Origin: Acetobacter malorum
GTDB lineage: Bacteria; Pseudomonadota; Alphaproteobacteria; Acetobacterales; Acetobacteraceae
Assembly (NCBI RefSeq): GCF_001580615.1
Contig: NZ_LHZC01000056.1
Span: 62,001 to 126,000 of the forward strand
Length of the DNA stretch: 64,000 nucleotides
Direction of reading: 5' to 3'
Shown here: piece after piece, positions 47,116 through 57,244 of the stretch
Numbering within the stretch: position 1 is the first letter of the stretch
Layout of the letters: every line of letters starts with the position of its first letter
Translations under genes and position numbers: made by a program
Notes under the pieces: generated by a model
Told to the model about the DNA's origin: nothing
Databases searched by the model: none
Seen by the model: only the letters and a program-made list of their open reading frames with translations

Positions 47116-48471
47116 ATGTCTGCACCTCCGGCTTCACAACGCCGCACCGCCCTGAATGCTGTTTTTTCTCCACAGCAGAGCAGGCTCAGCCTGCCCGAAG
47201 CCCATGCATCCATTGCTGTGCCAGAAGGTGCGTCCAGATTACGGCGCTTTCTGGCGTTTGTGGGGCCGGGTTATATGGTGTCCGTCGGGTATATGGACCC
47301 GGGAAACTGGGCGACGGATCTTGCTGGCGGTGCGCAGTTTGGCTTCACGCTGCTCTCCGTTATCATGCTGTCCAACCTGATGGCCATTCTGCTGCAATCC
47401 CTCGCTGCCCGACTGGGTATTGCGACGGGACATGATCTTGCGCAGGCCTGCCGGGCTTACTTTCCTCGCAGTGTGAACATTCTGCTCTGGCTGGCCTGTG
47501 AGCTCGCTATTATCGCGTGTGACCTTGCCGAAGTGATTGGCACCGCCATCGCGCTCCAGTTGCTCTTTGGTATGCCGCTCCTGCTGGGAGCCTGCCTCTC
47601 TGCGCTGGACGCCATTGTCTTGTTGCTGTTGATGCGTTTGGGGTTTCGGTGGCTTGAAGCCTTTGTCATGGCGCTGCTCAGTCTGATTGCTGTGTGCTTC
47701 GTCTTTCAGATCGCCGCAGCAGCCCCTCCGATTGCGGCCGTCATGAAAGGGTTTATCCCCTCCCCGGTTATTCTGACCAATCCTCAAATGCTCTATGTGG
47801 CCATCGGCATAGTTGGGGCGACGGTCATGCCCCATAACCTCTACCTGCATTCGGCCCTTGTGCAGACACGCAGCTACGCCCGAACCTCCGCAGGGAAGAG
47901 AGAAGCTATTCGCTGGTCTACGCTGGACAGCACGATTGCCCTGATGCTGGCGCTGTTTGTGAATGCAGGCATTCTGATTGTCGCAGCCGCAGCGTTCCAT
48001 ACGACGGGGCATCAGGATGTTGCGGAAATTCAGGAAGCCTACAAGCTGATTTCTCCCATTCTGGGGCTGAGCATTGCATCGACGCTGTTTGCCGTCGCGT
48101 TGCTGGCGGCGGGCACAAATTCAACCGTGACGGGCACTCTGGCCGGGCAGATCATCATGGAAGGGTTTTTGCACCTCCGCATGGCCCCCTGGGCGCGCCG
48201 GTTGCTGACGCGCGGGCTGGCTATTCTCCCGGTTATTCTGGTCACGCTCCTATGGGGCGAGAAAGGCACCGGAGACCTGCTGGTGTTCAGTCAGATCATC
48301 CTTTCCATGCAGCTTCCTTTTGCTGTCATTCCTCTTGTCTGGTTTGTTTCAGACCGTCAGAAAATGGGGGAATTTGTGCTCTCCCGCCCTGTTTCACTTC
48401 TTTCATGGGGTGTTGCCGGGATCATTCTGATCCTGAATTTCAAACTGCTTTACGATACCGTGTTCGGTTAA
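47116..48471 (+). CDS. mntH: Nramp-family manganese transporter MntH
   Basis: Proton-coupled Mn(II)/Fe(II) importer in the inner membrane. 451 residues from the ATG at 47116; a TTG at 47083 is a weaker alternative. About 11 hydrophobic segments. Metal-site motifs are intact: [13 protein letters not shown] (Asp61) in helix 1 and [10 protein letters not shown] (Met238) in helix 6. Divergent from mntR, which implies repression when Mn is plentiful. A TonB-dependent receptor gene follows after about 135 nt. Confidence 0.95.
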   Translation: MSAPPASQRRTALNAVFSPQQSRLSLPEAHASIAVPEGASRLRRFLAFVGPGYMVSVGYMDPGNWATDLAGGAQFGFTLLSVIMLSNLMAILLQSLAARLGIATGHDLAQACRAYFPRSVNILLWLACELAIIACDLAEVIGTAIALQLLFGMPLLLGACLSALDAIVLLLLMRLGFRWLEAFVMALLSLIAVCFVFQIAAAAPPIAAVMKGFIPSPVILTNPQMLYVAIGIVGATVMPHNLYLHSALVQTRSYARTSAGKREAIRWSTLDSTIALMLALFVNAGILIVAAAAFHTTGHQDVAEIQEAYKLISPILGLSIASTLFAVALLAAGTNSTVTGTLAGQIIMEGFLHLRMAPWARRLLTRGLAILPVILVTLLWGEKGTGDLLVFSQIILSMQLPFAVIPLVWFVSDRQKMGEFVLSRPVSLLSWGVAGIILILNFKLLYDTVFG

Positions 48472-48606
48472 CCACGCCCTCTCCTTTTTGTTCCTCTCCT
48501 TCATGAAAGACGCCCGAGAGTGTTTTTGTTCGGCCTCAAATATAGCACTTGCTATGAAAAAATGCAGTTTGTCTATTCCCGGAACGGTGCGGGACTCTTG
48601 CCTGTT

Positions 48607-50811
48607 ATGGCGAGGCCTGCGTCATGGACATCCTGCACGGCTCTGGCCTTATGGTGTGCTCTTTCAGGCGCACCGCTGCACGCACAGGCAGCGACGTCTC
48701 CCCTTCCTGATCCCGACAAAAAAAATGTTCATTTAAAAGGGAAATCAGCCGAGCAGCGCGCCAAGGCACAGGCGCCCAAAGAGGCGGAAGCGTCTCCCAA
48801 AGTGGAGGCCGTTACGGTTCATGCAGCCTTCAACAGCGCCCGCGCCCGTATTGCGCCCAATCTGGGGGCTGTGGCCTATCGCATGGGGCAAGCGCAGATT
48901 TCGACCACACCCGGGGGCGAGAACGCGGCCTTTAATCAGGTGCTCCTCCGCATGCCCGGTGTCGTCATGGATTCATTTGGTGAAGAACATGTGCGCGGAG
49001 AGCACGGCGGCCTGACTTACCGTATTAACGGCGTTCTGTTGCCAGAAGGCCTGAACGGGTTTGGGCAGGAGTTGGACACCCGAATTATTGATTCTGTAAC
49101 GCTGATGACAGGCACCCTGCCCGCTCAGTTCGGCTTCCGTACGGCTGGGATTGTGGATGTCACGGCAAAATCCGGCAATTCTCTCAATAATCGGGAAATC
49201 TCTTTGTATGGAGGAAGCTATAACAGCTTCAACCCATCCTTTCAGGTTGGAGGCACAAAGGGGAAATGGGAATATTTCGTCACAGGGTCATTCAATAGAA
49301 ACAATATCGGGATTGAAAACCCGACCCCAGCCTTTCGCGCGACCCACGACGTAACAGAACAGGGAAAAGCTTTCGGTTACGCGTCATACCATTTTGATGA
49401 CACAAGCCGCCTCAGCCTGCTGACTAGTATTTCGAACGCAAATTTTGAAATACCCAATGCGGCCGGGTTGCCAAAGCTTTACGATATTCACGGCGCGGGC
49501 GACGTTAAATCTCAGGATGTTGACGATAAGCAGAATGAACAGAATTACTATGTGGTTCTGTCTTACCAGAAAACCGGGAACAAACTGAACTATCAGATTT
49601 CGCCTTATTTCCGCTATGGCGCAATCAATTACACGCCCGACCCTGTGCGGGATATGGTGTTCCAGGGTGTTGCAGAAAAGGAAAATAACAACTTCACCAC
49701 AGGCGGCCTCCAGTTTGATGCCTCGTATGATGCCTTTAAGGCGCACACCATCCGCTTCGGTGTGCTGGGGCAATATACCTCGGAGAAATTGTGGACACGC
49801 ACGGATGTTCTGCCGGTGGATGAGGACGGCATGCAGACGTCCACACATCCGGTATCCATTCAGGATAATACGGGAAACTGGGCCGCAGAAGCGGGAGCTT
49901 ACCTGCAGGATGAATGGAAGCTGCTCAAAGGCGTAACGCTGAATTACGGCGTACGCTATGACCGATTTGAGTCGTCTTTTGATCGGGAAGGACAGGCCAG
50001 CCCGCGCGCCAATCTGGTCTGGGAGGTTGACCCTTCGACGACTGTGCATTTTGGCTATTCACGATATTTCGCACCGCCGACAGCGCAGTATATCGGCCAG
50101 TCAACGCTGATGAAGTTTGCAGGCACCACCAATTCCCCGGAAAACTTTAACGGGACAGCCACTAAGGTCGAGCGGTCAAACTACTTCGATATTGGCCTGT
50201 CGCATCGCTTCCCGCAGGGGCTCTCCATCACGGTGGATGGCTTTTACAAGCAGGCTAAAAACCTTGGAGATCTCGGGCAGTTTGGGCGTGCGGTTATTCT
50301 CACCCCCTTCAGCTACAGAACCGGCAAGGTTTACGGTGCAGAATTTGGTGGAAACTACCATTACAAAGGCCTGGCTGTTTTCGGGAATTTCTCCTTTGTG
50401 AATACCGCAGCCAAAGACGTGAACTCGGCACAGTATCAGTTCCCGGCGGATGAACTGGCTTATATCAAAAATCATGCGATCAAACTGGATCATGAAGGTG
50501 AATTTACGTCCAGTGCAGGTGTCTCGTATGGCTGGACAGGTAATAAAGCCTATGTGGATTTCCAGTATGGCTATGGTCTGCGCTCCGGCTTTGCCAATAC
50601 GGAAAAGCAGCCCAGCTATCACATCATCAATATTGGGTATGAGCACACCTTCAAACGCCTGCGCCCCCTCAAAGGACTGAAACTGCGCGTGGATGTGATG
50701 AACCTGTTTGATGAACGCTACCAGATCCGGAACGGCAGCGGTCTGGGGGTTTTCATGGCGCAATATGGACAGCGCCGGGCGGGATATCTGACAACCGTGA
50801 TCCAGTTCTGA
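48607..50811 (+). CDS. TonB-dependent outer membrane receptor
   Basis: Ligand-gated outer-membrane transporter energised by TonB. From the ATG at 48607 it starts with a signal peptide (MARPASWTSCTALALW, cleavage after HAQA); ATG 48562 and GTG 48520 are alternatives. A TonB-box-like EAVTV precedes the plug (LRMPGVVMDSFGEEHVRGEHGGLTYRINGVLLPEG, then GTLPAQFGFRTAGIVDV). The 22-strand barrel follows and ends LTTVIQF with the usual terminal Phe. About 734 residues. The ligand is unknown; the position right behind mntH suggests manganese or another metal, but acetic acid bacteria have many receptors of this subtype. Confidence 0.85.
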   Translation: MARPASWTSCTALALWCALSGAPLHAQAATSPLPDPDKKNVHLKGKSAEQRAKAQAPKEAEASPKVEAVTVHAAFNSARARIAPNLGAVAYRMGQAQISTTPGGENAAFNQVLLRMPGVVMDSFGEEHVRGEHGGLTYRINGVLLPEGLNGFGQELDTRIIDSVTLMTGTLPAQFGFRTAGIVDVTAKSGNSLNNREISLYGGSYNSFNPSFQVGGTKGKWEYFVTGSFNRNNIGIENPTPAFRATHDVTEQGKAFGYASYHFDDTSRLSLLTSISNANFEIPNAAGLPKLYDIHGAGDVKSQDVDDKQNEQNYYVVLSYQKTGNKLNYQISPYFRYGAINYTPDPVRDMVFQGVAEKENNNFTTGGLQFDASYDAFKAHTIRFGVLGQYTSEKLWTRTDVLPVDEDGMQTSTHPVSIQDNTGNWAAEAGAYLQDEWKLLKGVTLNYGVRYDRFESSFDREGQASPRANLVWEVDPSTTVHFGYSRYFAPPTAQYIGQSTLMKFAGTTNSPENFNGTATKVERSNYFDIGLSHRFPQGLSITVDGFYKQAKNLGDLGQFGRAVILTPFSYRTGKVYGAEFGGNYHYKGLAVFGNFSFVNTAAKDVNSAQYQFPADELAYIKNHAIKLDHEGEFTSSAGVSYGWTGNKAYVDFQYGYGLRSGFANTEKQPSYHIINIGYEHTFKRLRPLKGLKLRVDVMNLFDERYQIRNGSGLGVFMAQYGQRRAGYLTTVIQF

Positions 50812-50943
50812 TCCACCGGAACAGGAGCAAAGCTTAAGGGGCAAGCGCTTGATAATGATGTCGTTTTATGGCTGCGACAAAATTTGTTCTGCAAATGTCC
50901 CTTACATTTTCTATCGTCAGGCTCCATAACAGCACCAGAGATT

Positions 50944-50967
50944 TTTGCACGAACCTAGCCGTGCAAA
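50944..50967. repeat. Perfect inverted repeat upstream of the helicase-nuclease gene
   Basis: TTTGCACG (50944-50951) and CGTGCAAA (50960-50967), an 8-bp perfect inverted repeat with an 8-nt spacer, ending 22 nt before the start codon and just ahead of the GGAG ribosome site. It could be an operator or a translation-controlling hairpin. It is too far from the TonB receptor stop (about 130 nt) to be an obvious terminator for it. Confidence 0.5.
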
Positions 50968-50989
50968 CTGAGTTCTGGAGAGACGACGC

Positions 50990-53900
50990 ATGGATTTAGA
51001 GCATACGGAAGAGGTTTCCATCGCAACGGAAACACCGCAGCCAGACCCTGCGCCGGCTCCTCCTGCGTCGCCTGTTCTCAAAGTCTCCCTTCAGGATGCC
51101 CTGAACGCCTCACTCTGGGAAAACAGTGTGCCTGTTCTGCTGGAACTGGCCCTGCAGAACGAAACGGACCGCAGCTTTTCCCAGATTGACGTGACAGTCA
51201 GTAGTGAACCGACAGTTATTCGCCCCCGCTCATGGCACCTCCAGCAGGTCGAGCCCGGGCAGTTTCGCTCCCTGAAAGACCTCGATCTGAAACTGGATGG
51301 GGCGTTTCTGAGCAGCCAGACTGAAGCCTCTCGCGCCTCTGTCACCTTTCTGGCGACGGATAAGGAAACCGGAGAGGAACTGACGCGTCACACAACCGAC
51401 GTGCGTGTTCTGGCCCGCAATGAATGGGGTGGCTTGTCCGGTATTCCAGACATTCTGGCCGCATTCGTGCTGCCGAATGACCCGGCTATTGCCCGTATTC
51501 TGCGCAGTGCGACGGAGATCCTGAAAAAGGAAGGGCTATCCCCCTCTCTGGAAGGATATCAGGGCAACAAGGAACGTGTCTGGCAGCAGGCACAGGCGAT
51601 CTGGTGTGCTGTCTGCCAGCTTGATCTGGCCTACATCAACCCGCCTGCGTCCTTTATCGACCACGGGCAGCGCGTCCGCCTGCCCAGCCAGAGCGTGGAA
51701 GAACGTCTGGCGACCTGTCTGGACACTACAGTGCTGTTTGCAGCCTGTCTGGAAGCTGTGGGTATCCGTCCGATTATTGTTCTGACGCAAGGCCACGCTT
51801 TTACCGGCTTCTGGCTGGCAAAACTGGATGCCGGGGTTTCCGTCATGCAGGATCTGCCTGCCTTGCGGAACCGTCTGAAATTGCAGGATCTGGCGGTGTT
51901 TGAAACAACGCTGGTTACAGCCGGTCGTAAGCCCAGCTTCTCTGTGGCGTGTGAAAAAGGGGAAGCCAACCTGCGTCACGCGGGCGAGGACGAAGACAAC
52001 ACCTTCCGCGAGATTGTCGACATCCACCGCGCCAGACTGCGGCGCATTCATCCGCTCTCCTGCACCGTGCCCACCGCTCCGGCAGAGGATCAGCCCGACA
52101 CGGAAGAGCCGGAAGCCGCCCTGCCCGCGTTTGAAGCGGCACCAGCCCTACGGGAAGACCCACAGGACGCGGAAGAAGACAAACCTGCAACGCCCGCCGA
52201 CCGGCTCCAGCGCTGGTGTAATCGTCTGCTGGATATGTCGGGCCGTAACCGCCTGCTCAATCTGCCCCGCTCCGACAAGCAGCTGATTGTTATTGATTGC
52301 CCGAACGCGTCCGAGCTTGAAAATCATCTGGCCGCGATGCGGGCTGGACGGCTGACAAAGCCTCTGCGGTTCTGCCCCCGGCCGGACATGATGGACGAGG
52401 ATGACCCCCGTCAGGCCAGCCTGCATCATGAACGACATCATGAAGATGCGGCCCGCGCCTACGCTGAGGAAGCGCTCGGGCGGAATGAACTTCTGGTCTC
52501 CCGCAAGGAAAACCAGCTACAGGCAGCCCTGACAGAGCTTTATCGGCGCGCCCGTGCCGCTGAGCATGAGGGCGGGTCTAATGTTCTGTTCCTGACCATC
52601 GGCGCTCTGGCGTGGACGGCGGAGGGACGGGACAAGCCTTACCTTGCCCCCTTGATCCTGATCCCCGTTATTCTGGAACGGCCCAGCATCAAATCCGGCT
52701 TTGTTCTGCGCGCGCACCCCGATGAAAGCCGGATTAACGCGACATTGCTTGAAATGCTTCAAGGCGATTACGATTTGCGTTTCCCGGCTTTGGCAGGCGA
52801 AGCACTTCCGGAAGATGAGTCCGGGCTGGATGTTGAGCGTATTCTGGAACTCTTCCGGGTGGGCCTGCGCTCCGTGCCCGGCTGGGAAGTGCGGGATTAC
52901 GTCGCGTTGACGACACTCTCCTTCGCGAAGTTCCTGATGTGGAAAGACCTGCAGGAACGCAGTGACAAGCTCCGCACGAGCGAAGTCGCCACACGCCTGC
53001 TCGATGGTATCACCGCAGAAGATACCGAGGCAGCGCCCCTGCCCCGTTTTTTTGAAGTTGATGGCTCTTTGGACGAAGCACTCGTCAAGGCGGACCTTAT
53101 CTGCCCGATGGAAGCAGATTCCTCGCAGCTCAAAGCCGTTGCCCGTGCGGCATCTGGTGAGAGCTTTGTGCTGATTGGCCCGCCGGGCACCGGGAAAAGC
53201 CAGACCATTGCCAACATCATTGCCAACACACTGGCGCAAAACCGCACCATTCTTTTTGTTGCGGAAAAGCGGACGGCGCTGGAAGTGGTGCGCAACCGTC
53301 TGAAGCAGATCGGGCTGGCGGAATTCTGTCTGGACCTGTTCTCACCCAAAGCCAGCAAGCTGGCTGTGCTTGGCCAGCTTGAGGCCGCTCAGACAGTGCT
53401 GGAAACCTTCAGCCCGGATGAATGGGCCCATAGCCGCCAGCAACTTGACCAGATCCGTGCCGAACTGAACAACTACGTTGTTGTGCTGCACCAGAAATGG
53501 CGCAATGGCTGGACGGCCTATCGCGCTATTGGCGTGACGCTCCGCGCGGACGATGCGCAAACACTCGTCATCCCCCTGTCATGGCCTGATTGTAATGCTC
53601 ATACCGCGCAGGACTATCAGACGCTGGCCGACACGGCGGAAAATATTGCCAGCCTGTATGAGCGTATTGGCGATGTTGTGCAGTCGCCCAAACTGGCGGG
53701 GCTTGAGCATGTGGAGTGGTCGCCCATCTGGGAAGGGCGCCTGCTGGATGCCGTCACCGCAGCCCTTGCCAGCCTGAGCCGCCTGCGCACTACCGCAGAG
53801 GAGGCCGCGCGCACCCTAGGGTTGGAGGCATCAGATTTATCTCTGCGCCGCCTGCGACAGATGAGCATTCTGTGCAACCAACTCCTGAAACAGGAAGCCT

Positions 53901-56900
53901 GCGCATGGGCTTTTCCAGACACCTCTCAGCAAACACTAAAGACTCTTCTGGCCGAAAAAACGCCGATTGCGCGGCACGCCCAGCTCAAAGGCGAACTCCG
54001 CACGGACTGGAAGCCGGACGTGCTGAGTCTGCCGCTGGAAAGCATGGTGCAGGAATGGCAGGATTCCAAAGAAAAATGGATTTTTGCCCGGTCTAAAATT
54101 CAGAAGGCCCTGCGCAAAAAACTGGAAAGCCACACAAACGCCCTGCCGGATGAGTGTGAAGAGGATCTGGTTCGTCTGGCGGAAATACAGGCTCTGGAAA
54201 AGCAGCTGAAGGACGCGCCGCACCACGCTGTTGTTGGCTCGGTCTGGAAGGGTCTGGATACCAATTTCAGCACCATTGAGGCCATGCATGCATGGGGCGC
54301 CGAAACACGCGCGGCACTGGCTGCCTGCGCGGGCGATACAGCCGGCTTGCTCGCCGCCCGTACGCATCTGAATGCGCTTCTGCGCGACGGGATGGATCTG
54401 CTGCGCACTGGTGGGCCAGTTAATCATACGCTCAAAGCATTTCAGGCTGCTCTGGTTGAGTGCCTGACCAGCCTTGAAGCGCTCGGCGCTCTCAGCGGAT
54501 CAGACGCGCTGGCGCTGGTTGAAGGCAGCCAGAAAACATGGCCGGACGCCATGACAGAAACTCTGCTGGCCTGGAAACAGTCTGCGCGAGATTTGCGGGA
54601 CTGGTGTTCCTGGAAACATGCCTGTCAGGATGCTGTCCGGCTTGGTCTGACCCCGCTGATTGCCGCGATTGAGCATGGTCTGGTGGCATCACATGATGTC
54701 ACACGCGTGTTTGAAGCCAATTATGCGCGCTGGTGGGTCCGGTTTGCGATTGATCAGTCCCCCCTGCTGCGGAGCTTTGTGGCGGCGACGCATGAAAAGC
54801 AGATCGAGCGCTTCCGCACGCTGGACCGCAAATTGATGGAAATGTCCGTCAAGCTCATCCGCTCACAACTGGCCGGGCAAATCCCGGATGCCAGAACCCG
54901 TCAGACAGACCCGGAATATAAGGTGCTGACGCGGGAACTGGCCAAGAAAATGCAGCACCTCCCCATCCGGCAACTGGCAGAAAAAATGCCCACGGCTCTG
55001 CGCCGCCTGACACCCTGCCTGATGATGAGCCCGCTCTCCGTCGCGCAGTATCTTCCTGCAGACGCCACCGCTTTTGACCTCGTGATTTTCGATGAAGCCT
55101 CGCAAATCCCGACATGGGACGCAATCGGGGCGATTGGCCGCGGCAAGCAGGTCATTGTGGTGGGTGACCCTAAACAGCTGCCGCCGACAGACTTCTTCAA
55201 CCGGACTGCCTCCGATACAGATGAGGTGATGGAAACCCAGACCTGTGATCTGGAATCCATTCTGGATGAGTGCCTCGGAGCGGGTGTGCCGCCCGTTAAC
55301 CTCTCGTGGCATTATCGCAGCCGGCATGAGAGCCTGATCGCCTTTTCCAATCAGGCCTATTATGGCGGCCAGCTCATTACCTTCCCCTCACCCGTCACCA
55401 AAGATCAGGCGGTTTCCTTCCGCTTTGTGCCGGGGGGCGTCTATATGCGCGGCGCAGGTCGCACCAACCCGGTCGAGGCCCGCGCTGTTGTGGCGGAGGC
55501 GCTTCGTCTGTTGCAGGATGGTTCCGAGCGCTCTCTGGGCATTGTCACCTTCAATAGTGACCAGCAAACCCTGATTACCGATCTGATGGACAAGGCCCGG
55601 AGTGAAGACCCGGCTCTTGAGCGGTTCTTTAGTGATGAAGCCGCGGAACCCGTGCTGATCCGCAATCTGGAAAACGTACAGGGTGAGGAGCGTGATATCA
55701 TGCTGTTCTCCCTGACCTACGGGCCGGATCAGGCTGGCAAAATTACTCTGAATTTTGGCCCGCTGAACCGTGATGGCGGGGAGCGCCGCCTGAACGTCGC
55801 CATCACCCGCGCCCGTGAGCGTTTGATTGTATTCGGCTCCTTGCATGGGGATCAGATTGATATTGCCCGCACGCAGGCCGTCGGGGTGCATGATCTGCGC
55901 AAGTTCCTCACCTTTGCCGAACACGGTGCGACCGCACTGGCTGGGCTGCACGAAGGCTCTGTGGGCGACTTTGATAGTGATTTTGAGAAAGAAGTTGCCG
56001 CCCTGCTCCGCCTGAAAGGCTGGCAGGTTGTGCCGCAGATTGGCGTTTCCGGCTTCCGGGTTGATCTGGGTGTTGTGGACCCAGACCGCCCGACCACCTT
56101 CCTCGCCGGGGTGGAGTGCGATGGCGCGACCTATCATCGCAGCGCCACGGCGCGAGACCGCGACCGGCTGCGTCAGGCAGTTCTGGAAAATCTGGGCTGG
56201 ACCATCCTCAGAATCTGGTCGACCGACTGGTGGACCAACGCCCAGCGCGAGTGTGACCGGCTGGACAAAGCTCTGCATGCCCTGCTGACCAAAATGCGGG
56301 AAGAGCGTGGGGCGCAGGAAGAAGAGGAACGCGCCCGGGCTGCCCTTCTCACAGCGGAGACTGATCATGCTGAGGCACAAGAGGCTGCCTTGGCACAGGA
56401 TGAGGCAGGGAACGCAGAAGGAACCTCAGATCTCCCCGATAACTCTACACCCGGCGGAGCCGCATCAGACGAGCCGGGGTTTTACGCACGGGCACCAGAG
56501 TATGTGTTGCCGCAGGTCGATGCAGCGTTACCGATCACAGAACTGGAAGCCTCTGAAACTCAGCCAGATGCAGTGCCCGATCAGGCCCTGTTCTTCAAGG
56601 AAACCTACACGCCTACGCTGATCCGTCTCATTCAGCAGGAAGTAAACAAACATGGTCCGGTGCGGGAGGATCTGCTCGTGCAGTCTCTCTCCCGCCAGCA
56701 TGGCTTTGCACGGGCCGGGCGGGAAATCCGCGAGCGTGTTCAGGGGCTGATCCCTGCTACGCTCCCGCGCACGGAAGAAGAGGTGGGCACCTTTATCTGG
56801 CCAGAAAACCGTTCGCCAGATGCGCCGCTGGCTTTCAAAGCCCCCGCCCCGCAGGAAACGTTGGACCCGGCAACCGTGCCGCTTTCCATGCTGGTCAGTC

Positions 56901-57055
56901 TGGCAAAAACACTGTTGGTCACCGGGCTGCCGGATGAGGAGCTTATTGCCACCATGCGCAAAGCCTGTGGCATGGGCCGTATGGGCGCAGCGACCCGAGC
57001 TCGGTTTGAAGCCGCGTTGGCGCGCAGTCGTGTTGCCGCAGACGGCACTACCTGA
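50990..57055 (+). CDS. Giant DUF4011-type helicase-nuclease with transglutaminase-like and DUF3320 domains
   Basis: 2021 residues. Order: an N-terminal beta-rich part (30-155); a transglutaminase-like fold with Cys243 (RLATCLDTTVLFAACLEAVGI) and His269 (QGHAFTGFWL); a DUF4011-like region from about 405 (LQRWCNRLLDMSGRNRLLNLPRS); a superfamily 1 (Upf1-like) helicase with Walker A GPPGTGKSQTIAN (about 730-742), Walker B DLVIFDEASQ (Asp1368), GDPKQLPPTDFF, NVQGEERDIM and NVAITRARERL; a Vsr/MTES_1575-type PD-(D/E)XK nuclease (SDFEKEVAALLRLKGWQVV, FRVDLGVVD, GVECDGATYH at about 1708, LRIWSTDWW); and a C-terminal DUF3320 (about 1873-1920). GGAG lies 9 nt before the ATG. Relatives are often suspected of genome defence. 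It stands alone, with no partner genes on either side. Confidence 0.88.
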   Translation: MDLEHTEEVSIATETPQPDPAPAPPASPVLKVSLQDALNASLWENSVPVLLELALQNETDRSFSQIDVTVSSEPTVIRPRSWHLQQVEPGQFRSLKDLDLKLDGAFLSSQTEASRASVTFLATDKETGEELTRHTTDVRVLARNEWGGLSGIPDILAAFVLPNDPAIARILRSATEILKKEGLSPSLEGYQGNKERVWQQAQAIWCAVCQLDLAYINPPASFIDHGQRVRLPSQSVEERLATCLDTTVLFAACLEAVGIRPIIVLTQGHAFTGFWLAKLDAGVSVMQDLPALRNRLKLQDLAVFETTLVTAGRKPSFSVACEKGEANLRHAGEDEDNTFREIVDIHRARLRRIHPLSCTVPTAPAEDQPDTEEPEAALPAFEAAPALREDPQDAEEDKPATPADRLQRWCNRLLDMSGRNRLLNLPRSDKQLIVIDCPNASELENHLAAMRAGRLTKPLRFCPRPDMMDEDDPRQASLHHERHHEDAARAYAEEALGRNELLVSRKENQLQAALTELYRRARAAEHEGGSNVLFLTIGALAWTAEGRDKPYLAPLILIPVILERPSIKSGFVLRAHPDESRINATLLEMLQGDYDLRFPALAGEALPEDESGLDVERILELFRVGLRSVPGWEVRDYVALTTLSFAKFLMWKDLQERSDKLRTSEVATRLLDGITAEDTEAAPLPRFFEVDGSLDEALVKADLICPMEADSSQLKAVARAASGESFVLIGPPGTGKSQTIANIIANTLAQNRTILFVAEKRTALEVVRNRLKQIGLAEFCLDLFSPKASKLAVLGQLEAAQTVLETFSPDEWAHSRQQLDQIRAELNNYVVVLHQKWRNGWTAYRAIGVTLRADDAQTLVIPLSWPDCNAHTAQDYQTLADTAENIASLYERIGDVVQSPKLAGLEHVEWSPIWEGRLLDAVTAALASLSRLRTTAEEAARTLGLEASDLSLRRLRQMSILCNQLLKQEACAWAFPDTSQQTLKTLLAEKTPIARHAQLKGELRTDWKPDVLSLPLESMVQEWQDSKEKWIFARSKIQKALRKKLESHTNALPDECEEDLVRLAEIQALEKQLKDAPHHAVVGSVWKGLDTNFSTIEAMHAWGAETRAALAACAGDTAGLLAARTHLNALLRDGMDLLRTGGPVNHTLKAFQAALVECLTSLEALGALSGSDALALVEGSQKTWPDAMTETLLAWKQSARDLRDWCSWKHACQDAVRLGLTPLIAAIEHGLVASHDVTRVFEANYARWWVRFAIDQSPLLRSFVAATHEKQIERFRTLDRKLMEMSVKLIRSQLAGQIPDARTRQTDPEYKVLTRELAKKMQHLPIRQLAEKMPTALRRLTPCLMMSPLSVAQYLPADATAFDLVIFDEASQIPTWDAIGAIGRGKQVIVVGDPKQLPPTDFFNRTASDTDEVMETQTCDLESILDECLGAGVPPVNLSWHYRSRHESLIAFSNQAYYGGQLITFPSPVTKDQAVSFRFVPGGVYMRGAGRTNPVEARAVVAEALRLLQDGSERSLGIVTFNSDQQTLITDLMDKARSEDPALERFFSDEAAEPVLIRNLENVQGEERDIMLFSLTYGPDQAGKITLNFGPLNRDGGERRLNVAITRARERLIVFGSLHGDQIDIARTQAVGVHDLRKFLTFAEHGATALAGLHEGSVGDFDSDFEKEVAALLRLKGWQVVPQIGVSGFRVDLGVVDPDRPTTFLAGVECDGATYHRSATARDRDRLRQAVLENLGWTILRIWSTDWWTNAQRECDRLDKALHALLTKMREERGAQEEEERARAALLTAETDHAEAQEAALAQDEAGNAEGTSDLPDNSTPGGAASDEPGFYARAPEYVLPQVDAALPITELEASETQPDAVPDQALFFKETYTPTLIRLIQQEVNKHGPVREDLLVQSLSRQHGFARAGREIRERVQGLIPATLPRTEEEVGTFIWPENRSPDAPLAFKAPAPQETLDPATVPLSMLVSLAKTLLVTGLPDEELIATMRKACGMGRMGAATRARFEAALARSRVAADGTT

Positions 57056-57244
57056 TTGTCCCCCCCCCTCCATCCGAATGGCCGCACCAGCATTATGGCC
57101 TTTCGGGTGCAGCAGAGACTGCTCTCCTCACCCGTTCAATGCTAGCAAACGGGCGCATCACCCGCAGCTAACCCAGATGCGGAACGCTTACCCCCTGCAT
57201 ACCGTTCAGACTACAGAGTTCCTTCTTCTGCAAAGGATGCCGGT

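Noticed and set aside
48520-48606. Frameshift in the TonB receptor N-terminus (the MKKCSLSIPG frame)
   Set aside because: The receptor frame itself provides a good signal peptide from the ATG at 48607, so no frameshift needs to be assumed.
55388-56380. 330-codon minus-strand frame inside the giant helicase-nuclease gene
   Set aside because: It overlaps the conserved helicase motifs and nuclease domain read on the plus strand and has no ribosome site.
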